Virus record (IMG/VR): IMGVR_UViG_3300048597_000384
Location: 1-54,046 of that record
Direction: 5' to 3' (one strand)
DNA: 54,046 bases
Source: a virus
The notes beneath the pieces were generated by a model. That model made no database searches. It had not been told where the DNA came from and was given only the letters and a program-made list of their open reading frames with translations. Below, one piece after another: positions 20,373 through 28,531 of this stretch. The translations under genes were made by a program, and so were the position numbers. Position 1 is the first letter of the stretch. Every line of letters starts with the position of its first letter.

Positions 20373-21917
20373 GTGCCGGTCGGGTTCGACCCGACCCGTT
20401 CCCTGCCTCGCGAGATCGGCCCTGCGCCCCTGGTCAGGGCCAGCTTCGATGGTGCCCAGGGCAGCCGCCGCCTGTCGCGGTGGACACCGAGCCGCGAGCA
20501 CGTCAACGGCCTCCTGGCGCTGCAAGGCGGCCGGCTGCTCTCCAGGACCCGCGACCTCGCGCGGAACAATCCCTATGTCGTCAGCGCGCGCGAGAGCTTC
20601 GTCGCCAACACGGTCGGCGCCGGCATACTGCCGAGCTGGCTGGATCTGAGGCCGCGACAGAAGAAGGCCCTGGAGACAGCCTGGCTCGACTGGACCGACG
20701 AAGCCGACGCCGACGGCGTGGTCGACTTCTACGGCATGGAGGCACTGGCCGCCGGCGCCCTGTTCGAGGCGGGCGAGTGCTTCTTCCGGCTGATGCCGGG
20801 CGCCGGACCGACCGGCACTCTCCAGCTGCGGATCATCGAAAGCGAGCAGTGCCCGGTCGAGCTCGCGCGGACCGAGGCCAACGGCAACCGCACCCGGGCG
20901 GGGATCGAGTTCACGCCAGATGGCACGCGCGCGGCCTACTGGTTCCATCGGCGGCACCCGGATGATTCCACCATGCTGGCCGAGTATGGCGACCATGTGC
21001 GTGTGCCGGCGAAGGAGGTGATCCACCTCTTCCGGCCGACCCGGCCCGGTCAGATCCGTGGCGTGCCCTGGGTCTCGGCGGCGGTGGTCAAGGCGTTCCT
21101 GCTCGACCGGTACGATGACGCCGAGCTGGACCGCAAGGGCACGGCGGCCCTGTTCGCGGGCTTCATTATCTCGCCCGCCCGCTCGCAGACGCCATTGTCC
21201 GGACAGAAGGACGTGCCAGGCGAGCCCGGCGTGGCGATGGCCGGCCTGCAGCCCGGAACCATGCAGATCCTCGAGCCCGGCGAGGACATCAAATTCAGCG
21301 CCCCGGCCGACGTGGGCGGCCAGTACGAGGCCTTCCAGTATCGCAACCTGCTGGCCCTCTGCGCCGCGACCGGCGTGCCCTACACCGCCGTGACCGGCGA
21401 TCTCCGCCAGGCGAACTACAGCAGCCTGCGCGCCGGCCTGGTCGAGTTCCGCCGCCGGATCGAGCAGCTGCAGCACAACACGCTGGTGTTTCAGCTGTGC
21501 CGGCCGGTGGCGCAGGCCTGGGTTCGGCAGGCGGTCCTGGCGGAACGGATCCGGCTGCCCGGCTTCCAGTCCGAACCGGCCCGCTACACCAGGATCAAAT
21601 GGATCCCGCCGCGCTTCGAGTGGGTCGACCCCTGGAAGGACCGCAAGGCGGAAGAGCTGGCGGTCAACAATGGCTGGAAGAGCCGGTCCGACGTGATCGA
21701 GGCCGAGGGTGCCGACGCCGAGCAGGTGGACGCCCGGATCGCCGGCGACGCGGAACGCGAGCGCCGGCACGGGATCGGGCCGTTCCCCAAGGCAGCCAAG
21801 GCCGCGGCCGCTCCCAGCCCGGGCAAGGAAGCCGTGCTCGGCGACCCACTGGACGAGGGTGAGGCCGAGGGCGGCCGGACCGACGAGCAGGATCTCGAAA
21901 CGGAGCGCGCCGCATGA
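20373..21917 (+). CDS. portal protein (lambda gpB type)
   Basis: 514 residues with the lambda-family portal signature: ARNNPYVVSARESFVANTVG near 63-82, a GYxxxA-type core with F-Y-G-M-EALAAGALFEAGE, and the C-terminal TGVPYTAVTGDLRQANYSS motif. Twelve copies form the DNA channel at the capsid vertex. GTG 20373 is the annotated start, but CTG 20355 (KPRYRVP before it) has an AGAAGGG ribosome binding site at good spacing and may be the true start. The gene overlaps the protease start (ATGA). Confidence 0.93.
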   Translation: MPVGFDPTRSLPREIGPAPLVRASFDGAQGSRRLSRWTPSREHVNGLLALQGGRLLSRTRDLARNNPYVVSARESFVANTVGAGILPSWLDLRPRQKKALETAWLDWTDEADADGVVDFYGMEALAAGALFEAGECFFRLMPGAGPTGTLQLRIIESEQCPVELARTEANGNRTRAGIEFTPDGTRAAYWFHRRHPDDSTMLAEYGDHVRVPAKEVIHLFRPTRPGQIRGVPWVSAAVVKAFLLDRYDDAELDRKGTAALFAGFIISPARSQTPLSGQKDVPGEPGVAMAGLQPGTMQILEPGEDIKFSAPADVGGQYEAFQYRNLLALCAATGVPYTAVTGDLRQANYSSLRAGLVEFRRRIEQLQHNTLVFQLCRPVAQAWVRQAVLAERIRLPGFQSEPARYTRIKWIPPRFEWVDPWKDRKAEELAVNNGWKSRSDVIEAEGADAEQVDARIAGDAERERRHGIGPFPKAAKAAAAPSPGKEAVLGDPLDEGEAEGGRTDEQDLETERAA

Positions 21918-23191
21918 TCGGCAGGCATCACATCGCGTCGCGTGTCTTCGGCGTGCCGTTGATGATCACAGGCGACAAGCTGCAGGCGATCCTGGCTGCG
22001 ATCTGGCCGGCGAGCTCGGGCGACGGCGGGCTGCCGGCACTTCGCACCATGGACCAGGAGGACGAGCGCGAGGCGAGCGGGCAGGGTGGCCGCGGGCCCT
22101 ATAGGGTAACCCCCGAGGGTATCGCCGTGCTGCCCATCCTCGACACCCTGGTTCGCCGGGGGTCCTGGGTCGACGCGATGAGCGGCCTCACCAGCTACGA
22201 ATCGATCCGGCGCAACCTGCGCTCCGCCGTGGCCGATCCGGGGGTGCGGGGCATCCTGCTGGACGTCGACAGCCCGGGCGGCGAGGCCGGCGGCGTGCTC
22301 GATCTCAGCGACGAGATCCGGGCGGCCCGGGGCAGGAAGCCCATCTGGGCGATCGCCAACGAATGCGCTTGCAGTGCCGCCTATGCCATCGCCAGTGCCG
22401 CCGACTCGCTGTGGGTGCCGCGCACCGGCCAGGTCGGCAGCATCGGTGTGATGGCGCTCTTCCGCGACCAGTCGGGGCAGGATCAGGCCGAAGGCCTCAG
22501 CTACACGGCCGTCTATGCCGGCGCGCGGAAGAACGATTTCAACCCGCACGAGCCGCTGACCGACGCGGCCCGGCTGGTGCTGCAGGGCGAGGTCGACCGG
22601 CACTACAGCCTGTTCGTCGACACCGTCGCACGAAACCGCCGCCTGGGTGCTGAGGCGGTGCGCGCGACGGAAGCCGGGATCCTCAATTCCGAGCAGGCCC
22701 TGACGGCTAAGCTCGCCGACCGGATCGGTACTTTCGACGACGCGCTCGCCGCGATGGCAGCGCGCGTCAGGCCGCGCCTGGCCTACGGGGCCCAGGCGAG
22801 CTCGGCTGCAACTGCCCCCGATGGATCAGCGATGAGCATGGATGCCGATCAGCCCGGCGCGCCCTCGGGCGACCGGCAGGAGAACGTGGTGGATCTCGAG
22901 GCGGCCCGCCGCGAGGCCCATAGCCAGGGCGAGGCCGCGGCTGGCGCCTACGCGGCCGAGGTGGCCGACCTCTGCGCGCTCGCGGGGCTGCCGCAGATGG
23001 CCGGCGAGCTGATCAAGGCGAAGCCGCCCATCGCCGAGGTCCGCAGCCGCCTGCAGGCGGCGCAGCGCGCCGTCACGGCCAGCAATCCGGTGGACAACCG
23101 CCATCACGCCGGCGGCGACGCGCCGAAGCGGGCCACGCTGGACCCTGTCCGGATCTACGACACGCGCGCCCGCGCCATGGGTCAGCGGTAA
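21914..23191 (+). CDS. head maturation protease (S49 family) with a C-terminal scaffold part
   Basis: 425 residues. The N-terminal 285 residues form a SppA-like S49 peptidase: DSPGG at 119-123, nucleophile Ser154 in ECACSAAY, and Lys206 in an A-R-K-N-D-F-N-P motif as general base. It processes the procapsid. The remaining 120 residues are polar and helical, like the Nu3 scaffold region of lambda C. ATG 21914 overlaps the portal stop (ATGA). Confidence 0.92.
   Translation: MIGRHHIASRVFGVPLMITGDKLQAILAAIWPASSGDGGLPALRTMDQEDEREASGQGGRGPYRVTPEGIAVLPILDTLVRRGSWVDAMSGLTSYESIRRNLRSAVADPGVRGILLDVDSPGGEAGGVLDLSDEIRAARGRKPIWAIANECACSAAYAIASAADSLWVPRTGQVGSIGVMALFRDQSGQDQAEGLSYTAVYAGARKNDFNPHEPLTDAARLVLQGEVDRHYSLFVDTVARNRRLGAEAVRATEAGILNSEQALTAKLADRIGTFDDALAAMAARVRPRLAYGAQASSAATAPDGSAMSMDADQPGAPSGDRQENVVDLEAARREAHSQGEAAAGAYAAEVADLCALAGLPQMAGELIKAKPPIAEVRSRLQAAQRAVTASNPVDNRHHAGGDAPKRATLDPVRIYDTRARAMGQR
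22832..23191 (+). CDS. nested scaffold protein (Nu3-like), in frame with the protease
   Basis: An internal ATG at 22832 begins the helical C-terminal part of the protease (119 residues) in the same frame, as lambda Nu3 begins inside C. The segment is rich in Glu, Ala and Gln (VVDLEAARREAHSQGEAAAG) and has no catalytic residue. There is only a weak ribosome binding site, so separate expression is inferred from the lambda model. Confidence 0.4.
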   Translation: MSMDADQPGAPSGDRQENVVDLEAARREAHSQGEAAAGAYAAEVADLCALAGLPQMAGELIKAKPPIAEVRSRLQAAQRAVTASNPVDNRHHAGGDAPKRATLDPVRIYDTRARAMGQR

Positions 23192-23231
23192 CCGACCCGC
23201 GATCAGCCACGCCGAACCGAGGTAAGCAGAG

Positions 23232-24143
23232 ATGCCCACGTCCTTCACCCAGGGCCGCCACGCGGCCGAGTTCATCCTGTCCGAGGCGCCCGGCTGGCGC
23301 TCGCGGGAGAACGTCATCGTCACCGGCGCCGCGGCGCTCGGTGCGGGCGCCGTTCTGGGCATGATCCTGGCTTCCGGGATCACCCAGGAGTTCTCCGGCA
23401 CCGGCAACGGCGTGCTCACGCCCGACGCCACCACGCCGCTGCTGGCCGGTGTCCAGGAAGGCGCCTACCGGGTCGTGTGCCTCGAGCCCGGCAGCAATGT
23501 CGGCACCTTCGCGGTCTACGACCCGCAGGGCGTCCACCTCGGGAACCATGTCGTCGCCGGCTCGGCCTTCGCCAACCAGATCAAGTTCGCGATCGCCGAC
23601 GGTGCCACCGACTTCGTCGCCGGGGATACCTTCACGCTGTGGGTCCGGGGCGGCTCGGCTTCGGCGGTTACCGGGACCGGCAACGGGACGCTCACCCTCT
23701 ACGCCACCCGGGAGCCGGCTCAGCCTGGCGTCTACAGCCTGGTGTGCACCGCGGCCGCGGCCAATGGCGGCACGTTCTCGGTGACCGCGCCCGATGGGAC
23801 CGTGCTCGCCCCCGCTACCGTCGGCACCCGCTACGTCGACGGCGGCCTGGAGTTCCGCATCAACGATGGCGGCACGGACTTCATCGTCGGCGACAGCTTC
23901 GCGATCACCGTGGCGCGCGGAAAGATGAAGGCCTGCGACAGCGCCGCGACGGACGGGAGCGGCATCCCGGCCGGGATCCTGATCGCCGCGGTCGACGCCA
24001 GTGCGGCCGACGCCAAGGGTGCCGCCCTGGTCAGGGACGCCGAGGTCACCTTCGCGGAGCTGACCTGGGCGTCGGCGATGGACGCCTCCGAAAAGCAGAC
24101 CGCGCGCCTCGCCCTCGCGGGCCGCGGGATCGTCTGCCGGTAA
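23232..24143 (+). CDS. head decoration protein with two inserted repeat domains
   Basis: 303 residues. The start (FTQGRHAAEFILSEAPG) and the last 70 residues (SGIPAGILIAAVDASAADAK, then LALAGRGIVCR) resemble the gpD-like decoration family, normally about 120 residues. Between them lie two tandem domains of about 80 residues (about 55-140 and 140-235), each starting GTGNG.LT and ending D-F-x-x-GD-x-F. The extra domains would project from the capsid and may bind cell or environmental surfaces. It lies just before the major capsid protein, as in lambda. Confidence 0.8.
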   Translation: MPTSFTQGRHAAEFILSEAPGWRSRENVIVTGAAALGAGAVLGMILASGITQEFSGTGNGVLTPDATTPLLAGVQEGAYRVVCLEPGSNVGTFAVYDPQGVHLGNHVVAGSAFANQIKFAIADGATDFVAGDTFTLWVRGGSASAVTGTGNGTLTLYATREPAQPGVYSLVCTAAAANGGTFSVTAPDGTVLAPATVGTRYVDGGLEFRINDGGTDFIVGDSFAITVARGKMKACDSAATDGSGIPAGILIAAVDASAADAKGAALVRDAEVTFAELTWASAMDASEKQTARLALAGRGIVCR

Positions 24144-24181
24144 CCGGCATCACCCCTACAAGCCGGTAAGGAACCGCGCAC

Positions 24182-25198
24182 ATGCCTTCGATGGACGTGT
24201 TCAACTCCGACGCCTTCAGCGTGCAGACCCTGACGGCGGCGGTCAACGAAGTGCCCTTCGTTCCTGGCCGCCTGGGCCAGCTCGGCATCTTCGAGGAGGA
24301 AGGGGTCACCACGACCGCGATCTCGGTCGAGCGCCAGGGCGAGACCCTGGCCCTGGTGCCCGTGACGCCGCGTGCCGGCGTGCCCACGCCGCACTCGCCC
24401 GACAAGCGCAAGCTGACCTTCCTGCCGACGGTGCGCCTGGCGCTCACCGACGCGGTGAACGCCGACGAGGTCCAGAACGTCCGCGCGTTCGGCTCCGAGA
24501 TGCAGATGGAGACCATCCAGAACCTTGTCACCCGCCGCAACGCCCAGATGGCGCGGAAGATCGACGCCACCCTGGAGCACCACCGGATCGGGGCGATCAA
24601 GGGCGTGGTCTACGACGCCGATGGCGCCACCGTGCTCTACAACCTGTTCTCGATCTTCGGCGTCGAACAGCACAGCGAGATCGACTTCGATCTCGACAAC
24701 GCGACGCCGGGGTCGGGCGCGGTGATGAAGAAGTGCAACGACGTGATCCGCAAGATCGAGGACGAGCTGGGTGGTCTGCCGATGGACGGCGTCCACGCGA
24801 TGTGCGGCTCCGCCTGGTTCGACGACCTGGTCGCGCACGGCGAAATCCGTGAGACCTTCCAGGCACAGAACGCCGCCCAGCTGCGCGAGCGCACGGCCAG
24901 GCGCTCCCTGTTCTATGCCGGGATCACCTTCGAGGAGTACCGCGGCAAGGTCGGTACGACCCAGTATGTCGGCGACGACAAGGCCCACTTCTTCCCCGTC
25001 GGGGTGCCCGGCCTCTTCCTGACCCGGTTCGCGCCGGCGGACTACGAGGAGACGGTCAACACCATGGGCCTGCCGCGCTATTCCAAGCAGGCGCCCGATC
25101 CCGACGGCATGGGCCGCAAGCGCGTGCTGGAAGTGCAGAGCAACCCGATCAACCTCTGCACCCGCCCGAAGACCCTGATCAAGGCCAAGCGCACTTAA
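24182..25198 (+). CDS. major capsid protein (lambda gpE family)
   Basis: 338 residues, close to the 341 of lambda gpE. Features of the family include the N-terminal FNSDAFSVQTLTAAVNEVP stretch, a central MARKIDATLEHHRIGAIKG, the C-SAWFDDLVAH element, and the FLTRFAPADYEETVNT segment near the end. It forms the HK97-fold shell and is stabilised by the decoration protein just upstream. ATG 24182 follows a GGTAAGGA ribosome binding site. Confidence 0.95.
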   Translation: MPSMDVFNSDAFSVQTLTAAVNEVPFVPGRLGQLGIFEEEGVTTTAISVERQGETLALVPVTPRAGVPTPHSPDKRKLTFLPTVRLALTDAVNADEVQNVRAFGSEMQMETIQNLVTRRNAQMARKIDATLEHHRIGAIKGVVYDADGATVLYNLFSIFGVEQHSEIDFDLDNATPGSGAVMKKCNDVIRKIEDELGGLPMDGVHAMCGSAWFDDLVAHGEIRETFQAQNAAQLRERTARRSLFYAGITFEEYRGKVGTTQYVGDDKAHFFPVGVPGLFLTRFAPADYEETVNTMGLPRYSKQAPDPDGMGRKRVLEVQSNPINLCTRPKTLIKAKRT

Positions 25199-25214
25199 GT
25201 CAGGGCTCTTCTGG

Positions 25215-25532
25215 GTGGACTATGGCGCGAGGGCGCGCGACGCGGCGTTCCGCCGGCTGGGCATCGATGCGGTGCACTGGCCGGCGGGAGCTGCGCCGGG
25301 TGCCACGGTGCGGCTGCTACTCGAATCGAACCACCCCGGGTTCCCAGCCGGGGCCGGGCGTGTCGTCGTCGACCGCGTGACCGCAGAGGTCCGGGCGGCG
25401 GAGCTGGCGGCCGTGGCTGCCGGTGATTGGCTCAATGCCGGCGGCATCTGGTACCGAATCGAGCCGAACCCGGAGCGGGATGCCGAGGGCGTCTGGCAGC
25501 TCGGCCTGCGGCGCTCGGAGAGCGGGCCTTGA
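25215..25532 (+). CDS. head-tail connector protein
   Basis: 105 residues, beta-rich, with GTG start 25215. Its position directly after the capsid protein and before the tail terminator matches the lambda gpFII-like connector. Conserved features are weak: an N-terminal helix (ARARDAAFRRLG) and a glycine-rich strand part. The assignment is from order and size. Its stop overlaps the next start (TTGA). Confidence 0.6.
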   Translation: MDYGARARDAAFRRLGIDAVHWPAGAAPGATVRLLLESNHPGFPAGAGRVVVDRVTAEVRAAELAAVAAGDWLNAGGIWYRIEPNPERDAEGVWQLGLRRSESGP

Positions 25533-25957
25533 GCACGCGCGAGCCGGCCTACCAGGCGCTGCTCGCGGCCCTGGAGACGGGCCTGCAGCCCTGGCCGGTC
25601 AGCCGCAACGGGACCGCCCCGGTGGAGCTCACCGAGCCCGCGGCAATCCTGCGCGACGGCGAGGCCGAGGCGGACGGCGAGCCCACGCTGGGCGTGCGCG
25701 CCTGGCCCTGGGCGGATCCGGCCCAGGTGGAGCTCTATGCCCAGAGCGACGTGCCCGGTGCGCTGGAAGCGATGGCGCAGGAGCTGGTCGACCGGCTCGA
25801 GGCGGCACTCGCCGACCGGACCCTGGGCGGGGTGGTCGACTGGCTCGAGGTCGGCCCGCCGCGCATGGCGATCGAGGGCGAGCTCGGCGTGGTGCCGTTC
25901 ATGGCCGCGGCCGTGACGGTGACGATGTTCTACACCAGCGCCGCGGCGAGCGGCTGA
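25529..25957 (+). CDS. tail terminator / tail completion protein
   Basis: 142 residues starting TTG 25529. An N-terminal helix (EPAYQALLAALET) and an alpha/beta body fit the gpU-type tail terminator that caps the tail tube. It ends 11 bases before the tail tube gene, as in related phages. No single diagnostic motif is visible, so the name rests on position and length. Confidence 0.6.
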   Translation: MSTREPAYQALLAALETGLQPWPVSRNGTAPVELTEPAAILRDGEAEADGEPTLGVRAWPWADPAQVELYAQSDVPGALEAMAQELVDRLEAALADRTLGGVVDWLEVGPPRMAIEGELGVVPFMAAAVTVTMFYTSAAASG

Positions 25958-25968
25958 GGGGCTGAGAG

Positions 25969-26919
25969 ATGGCTTCCAGGGTCAGCGGTGCCAACGCCAA
26001 GATCGCGATCAAGCCCGAGGCGACCTTCAAGACCGCGCCCAGCGGCAACTGGGTCTATGTGCCGTTCATGGAATGCGACCTGGCGCCCAACGACCAGGTG
26101 AGCGACGACGCGGTGCTGGGCCTCGGCCGGCAGGCGCAGCGGCCCGCGCGCGACCTGGTGGAGTATCGCGGCCGGATCACCGTGCCGGTGGACGCCGAGG
26201 CGATCGGCTGGTGGCTCTACGGCCTGTTGGGGGCCGCCACGGTCTCCGGCTCCGGCCCCTACACGCATGTCTGGACCTCGGCCCTCGGCACGCTGCCCAG
26301 CTTCGGCCTGGAGATCCAGCACCCCGACGGGGCCTCGGCGATGTACGAGACCTACACCGGCGTGATGCTGGACGGCTTCTCGGTCGAGTTCGCCGCCACC
26401 GGCCGGCCGCGGCTGTCGATCGACCTCGTGGCCTGCGCCTCGGTCCTGGACGGCACCAGTGCGGCCGGCACGCCCACCACGCCGGCGCTCACCTGGTTCC
26501 ACCAGAAGGTCAACAGCCTGAAGAAGGACACGGTGGCCCTGGCCAAGGTGCCGAGCTTCAGCCTGACCTACGCCAACAACCTGGAGCTCGACCGCTATGT
26601 CGGCGGGGCGGGCGAGGTGGACGCGGTGGTGCCGGGCCTGGCCTCGGCGCGCGGGCAGATCCAGGCCCGGTTCAACGCGCCCACGCTGCACGACCTGGCG
26701 GTGGCGGGCACGGTGTTCGACCTCGAGGCCGGGTGGAGCAACAGCGCCAGCCAGAAGCTGCTGTTCGAGCTCGACCAGGCCGAGCTGCTGCGGCGCGGCC
26801 GGGCGCTGAACGGCCCGGGCGGGATCAGCCAGAGCTACGAGGTCTATGGCAGCCAGGATCCCAGCGAGGGTGCGATGCTGCGCGCGACCCTGATCAACGC
26901 GACGTCCGCCTACAGCTGA
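25969..26919 (+). CDS. major tail tube protein
   Basis: 316 residues. Tail tube signatures include the SRVSGANAKIAIKPEATFKT start and a beta-barrel part with YGLLGAATVSGSGPYTHVW, plus PSFGLEIQHPDG. It is placed between the terminator and the chaperones. Its length and position fit the tail tube family of alphaproteobacterial siphoviruses. The protein polymerises into the tail. ATG 25969 follows GAGAG. Confidence 0.85.
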   Translation: MASRVSGANAKIAIKPEATFKTAPSGNWVYVPFMECDLAPNDQVSDDAVLGLGRQAQRPARDLVEYRGRITVPVDAEAIGWWLYGLLGAATVSGSGPYTHVWTSALGTLPSFGLEIQHPDGASAMYETYTGVMLDGFSVEFAATGRPRLSIDLVACASVLDGTSAAGTPTTPALTWFHQKVNSLKKDTVALAKVPSFSLTYANNLELDRYVGGAGEVDAVVPGLASARGQIQARFNAPTLHDLAVAGTVFDLEAGWSNSASQKLLFELDQAELLRRGRALNGPGGISQSYEVYGSQDPSEGAMLRATLINATSAYS

Positions 26920-27638
26920 TGATCCGGCTGAAGACCGAGCTGGGCAACCTCGCCGCGGTCTGGTCGGGCGAGGTGGCGGAGGTCAAGCGGGGTGTCACCC
27001 GTGCGGTCGACGGTGCCACGGCCCGGCTGCAGGAGCGGCTGCGGGCCGACACGACGGCCGCCGGCCTGGGCGTGGGCAACGCCCGGTCCTGGCGGACGGT
27101 CCGCTACCCCAGGGCGCGCGATTCCGTCAACGCGGCCGGCCTCGCGTACAGCAAGAGCCCGGCCGTGATCGACGGGTTCAACAAGGGTGCCCTGATCACC
27201 CACCGGGGCGGCCGCTACCTCACCATCCCCACCAACTTCAACCGCGTCGGCGGCAGGCGGCGTGCCCGCTCCGAGGGCACAGGAGCCCGGAACTACTGGG
27301 CGAGCGTCCGGGTCACGCCTGCCCAGATGGTGGCCAGCCGGCTGTCCTTCACGCTGCCGCGGCCGGGCGGCGGGCTGCTGTGGTGCCTGAAGATCCTGCA
27401 GGCCCAGGGCAAGACGAAGAAGCGGGGTCGGATCACCACCCAGCTGATCGCCGGCGGCCTGGTGCGGGTCGGCACCGGGCGCGGCGTGGGCAAGGCCGCG
27501 GACATCGCGCGGGCCGGCTTCGTGCCGATGTTCGTCCTGGTCCGTGCGGTGAAGCTGCCCAAGAGCCTCAACCTCGACGGGCGAGCGGGCGAGGCAGCTG
27601 CCGACCTCGCGGCCCAGATCACGCGGGACCTCGGATGA
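26919..27638 (+). CDS. DUF6441-like minor tail protein
   Basis: 239 residues, basic. The start (IRLKTELGNLAAVWSGEVAE) is typical of DUF6441 proteins of alphaproteobacterial prophages, followed by a central TLRVTPAQM-like region. The start overlaps the tube stop (TGATG), and the stop overlaps the chaperone start (ATGA). A role in tail assembly is inferred from position. Confidence 0.7.
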   Translation: MIRLKTELGNLAAVWSGEVAEVKRGVTRAVDGATARLQERLRADTTAAGLGVGNARSWRTVRYPRARDSVNAAGLAYSKSPAVIDGFNKGALITHRGGRYLTIPTNFNRVGGRRRARSEGTGARNYWASVRVTPAQMVASRLSFTLPRPGGGLLWCLKILQAQGKTKKRGRITTQLIAGGLVRVGTGRGVGKAADIARAGFVPMFVLVRAVKLPKSLNLDGRAGEAAADLAAQITRDLG

Positions 27639-28042
27639 TCAAGCTCGGCACGCGGCGCGAGCCGCCCTGGCTCGACCTGGCACACGGGGTGCGGGTGCAG
27701 CTGCGCCCGTTCGACCCCGCCTGCGACATCGCCGCCCAGCGGGCGATCGGCATCTCGCTGCGCGACGGCTCGACGGCCGACGAGGCCGAGGCCGCGGGCT
27801 TCCTGGTGGTGGCCGAGCGGCGGATCCTGGCCTGGGAAGGGGTCGCCGGCGACGATGGCGAGCCGGCCCCGTGCACGCCGGGCAACATCCGGATCCTGAT
27901 GCTGCAGATCGACGGGATGCTGGCGCATTTCCGCGAGCGCTACCTGGTCTGGTCTTCCGGGTGGAGTGCGGAGGGAAACGGCTTCGCGAGCTCGCCGAAT
28001 GGCATTTCGGCGAAGGCCCCGACTACTGCCGCGGATGCGTAG
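27635..28042 (+). CDS. tail assembly chaperone (gpG-like)
   Basis: 135 residues. It coats the tape measure during tail assembly. The final 20 residues are S/A/T-rich and unstructured. At 27973-27979 the heptamer GGGAAAC lies in register for a -1 slip (G|GGA|AAC), giving a fusion with the downstream T part. This is the same arrangement as lambda G/GT. Confidence 0.8.
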   Translation: MIKLGTRREPPWLDLAHGVRVQLRPFDPACDIAAQRAIGISLRDGSTADEAEAAGFLVVAERRILAWEGVAGDDGEPAPCTPGNIRILMLQIDGMLAHFRERYLVWSSGWSAEGNGFASSPNGISAKAPTTAADA

Positions 28043-28320
28043 AGACCGAAGCGCCGTGCGCCGGGGCGGAGCCCTGGACGTGCCGCTACCGGGAGCTGCA
28101 GGCGCAGAGCGAGGAAGGGGCGGCTGCCTGGGGGCTGATCACGGCCTGCGGCACCGCACTCCGGGTGGGCCCGGCCGGGCCGATCGGGTTCGACTGGCCG
28201 GCGCTCCTGGCCGCGGCGGACGCCTGCGACGTCGAGCGGGCAGCGCTGGTGCGGTTCCTGCCGGAGATCGAGCGCGGGATGGTGGCAGCCCGGCTCGCGG
28301 AGCGCGAGCGTGAAGGCTGA
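27635..28320 (+). CDS. tail assembly chaperone fusion (gpGT-like) by -1 frameshift
   Basis: Ribosomes that slip back one base at GGGAAAC (27973-27979) leave the G frame and read on to 28320, giving a 228-residue fusion. After the slip the new frame encodes RLRELAEWHFGEGPDYC and a further 95 residues with a CxxC motif, typical of T domains. Known from lambda: the G to GT ratio controls tail assembly. The slippery site is exactly in frame, so support is good; frequency is not known. Confidence 0.8.
27973..27979 (+). promoter_or_regulatory. slippery heptamer GGGAAAC (-1 ribosomal frameshift site)
   Basis: Zero-frame codons GGA AAC start at 27974, so the heptamer has the X XXY YYZ form. It differs from lambda's GGGAAAG only in the last base. 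Confidence 0.8.
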
Positions 28321-28323
28321 GGC

Positions 28324-28491
28324 TCAGCCCATGCGGCTCGCGATCGACATGCCGATCAGCACCTCGAGCGCGATGCCGGCGAGCACGATGCCGCCCGCGG
28401 TCCAGCGTAGTGCGGACTGGTTCTGTGGTGCGGCCGCGAAGCTGAAGCCGAATACGGCGATGGCGGCGACGAGCCAGACGATGGTGATCAT
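28324..28491 (-). CDS. reverse-strand small membrane protein between chaperone and tape measure
   Basis: 55 residues with two hydrophobic helices (TIVWLVAAIAVFGFSFAAA and TAGGIVLAGIALEVLIG). It is on the minus strand inside the plus-strand tail operon, and the stretch is slightly more AT-rich than its surroundings. This is the arrangement expected for an independently expressed moron gene. ATG 28491 has a weak ribosome binding site (GGGGCTTGAA). Function unknown. A plus-strand frame also covers the region but looks less like a protein. Confidence 0.5.
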   Translation of the reverse strand: MITIVWLVAAIAVFGFSFAAAPQNQSALRWTAGGIVLAGIALEVLIGMSIASRMG

Positions 28492-28531
28492 TTCAAGCCC
28501 CGCGGTTTCAATCCCGGCGATGGTAGCGTAG

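Noticed and set aside
28310-28531. Plus-strand frame opposite the small membrane gene
   Set aside because: Composition (many M, S, A, P) looks like an antisense reading of the two-helix minus-strand gene.
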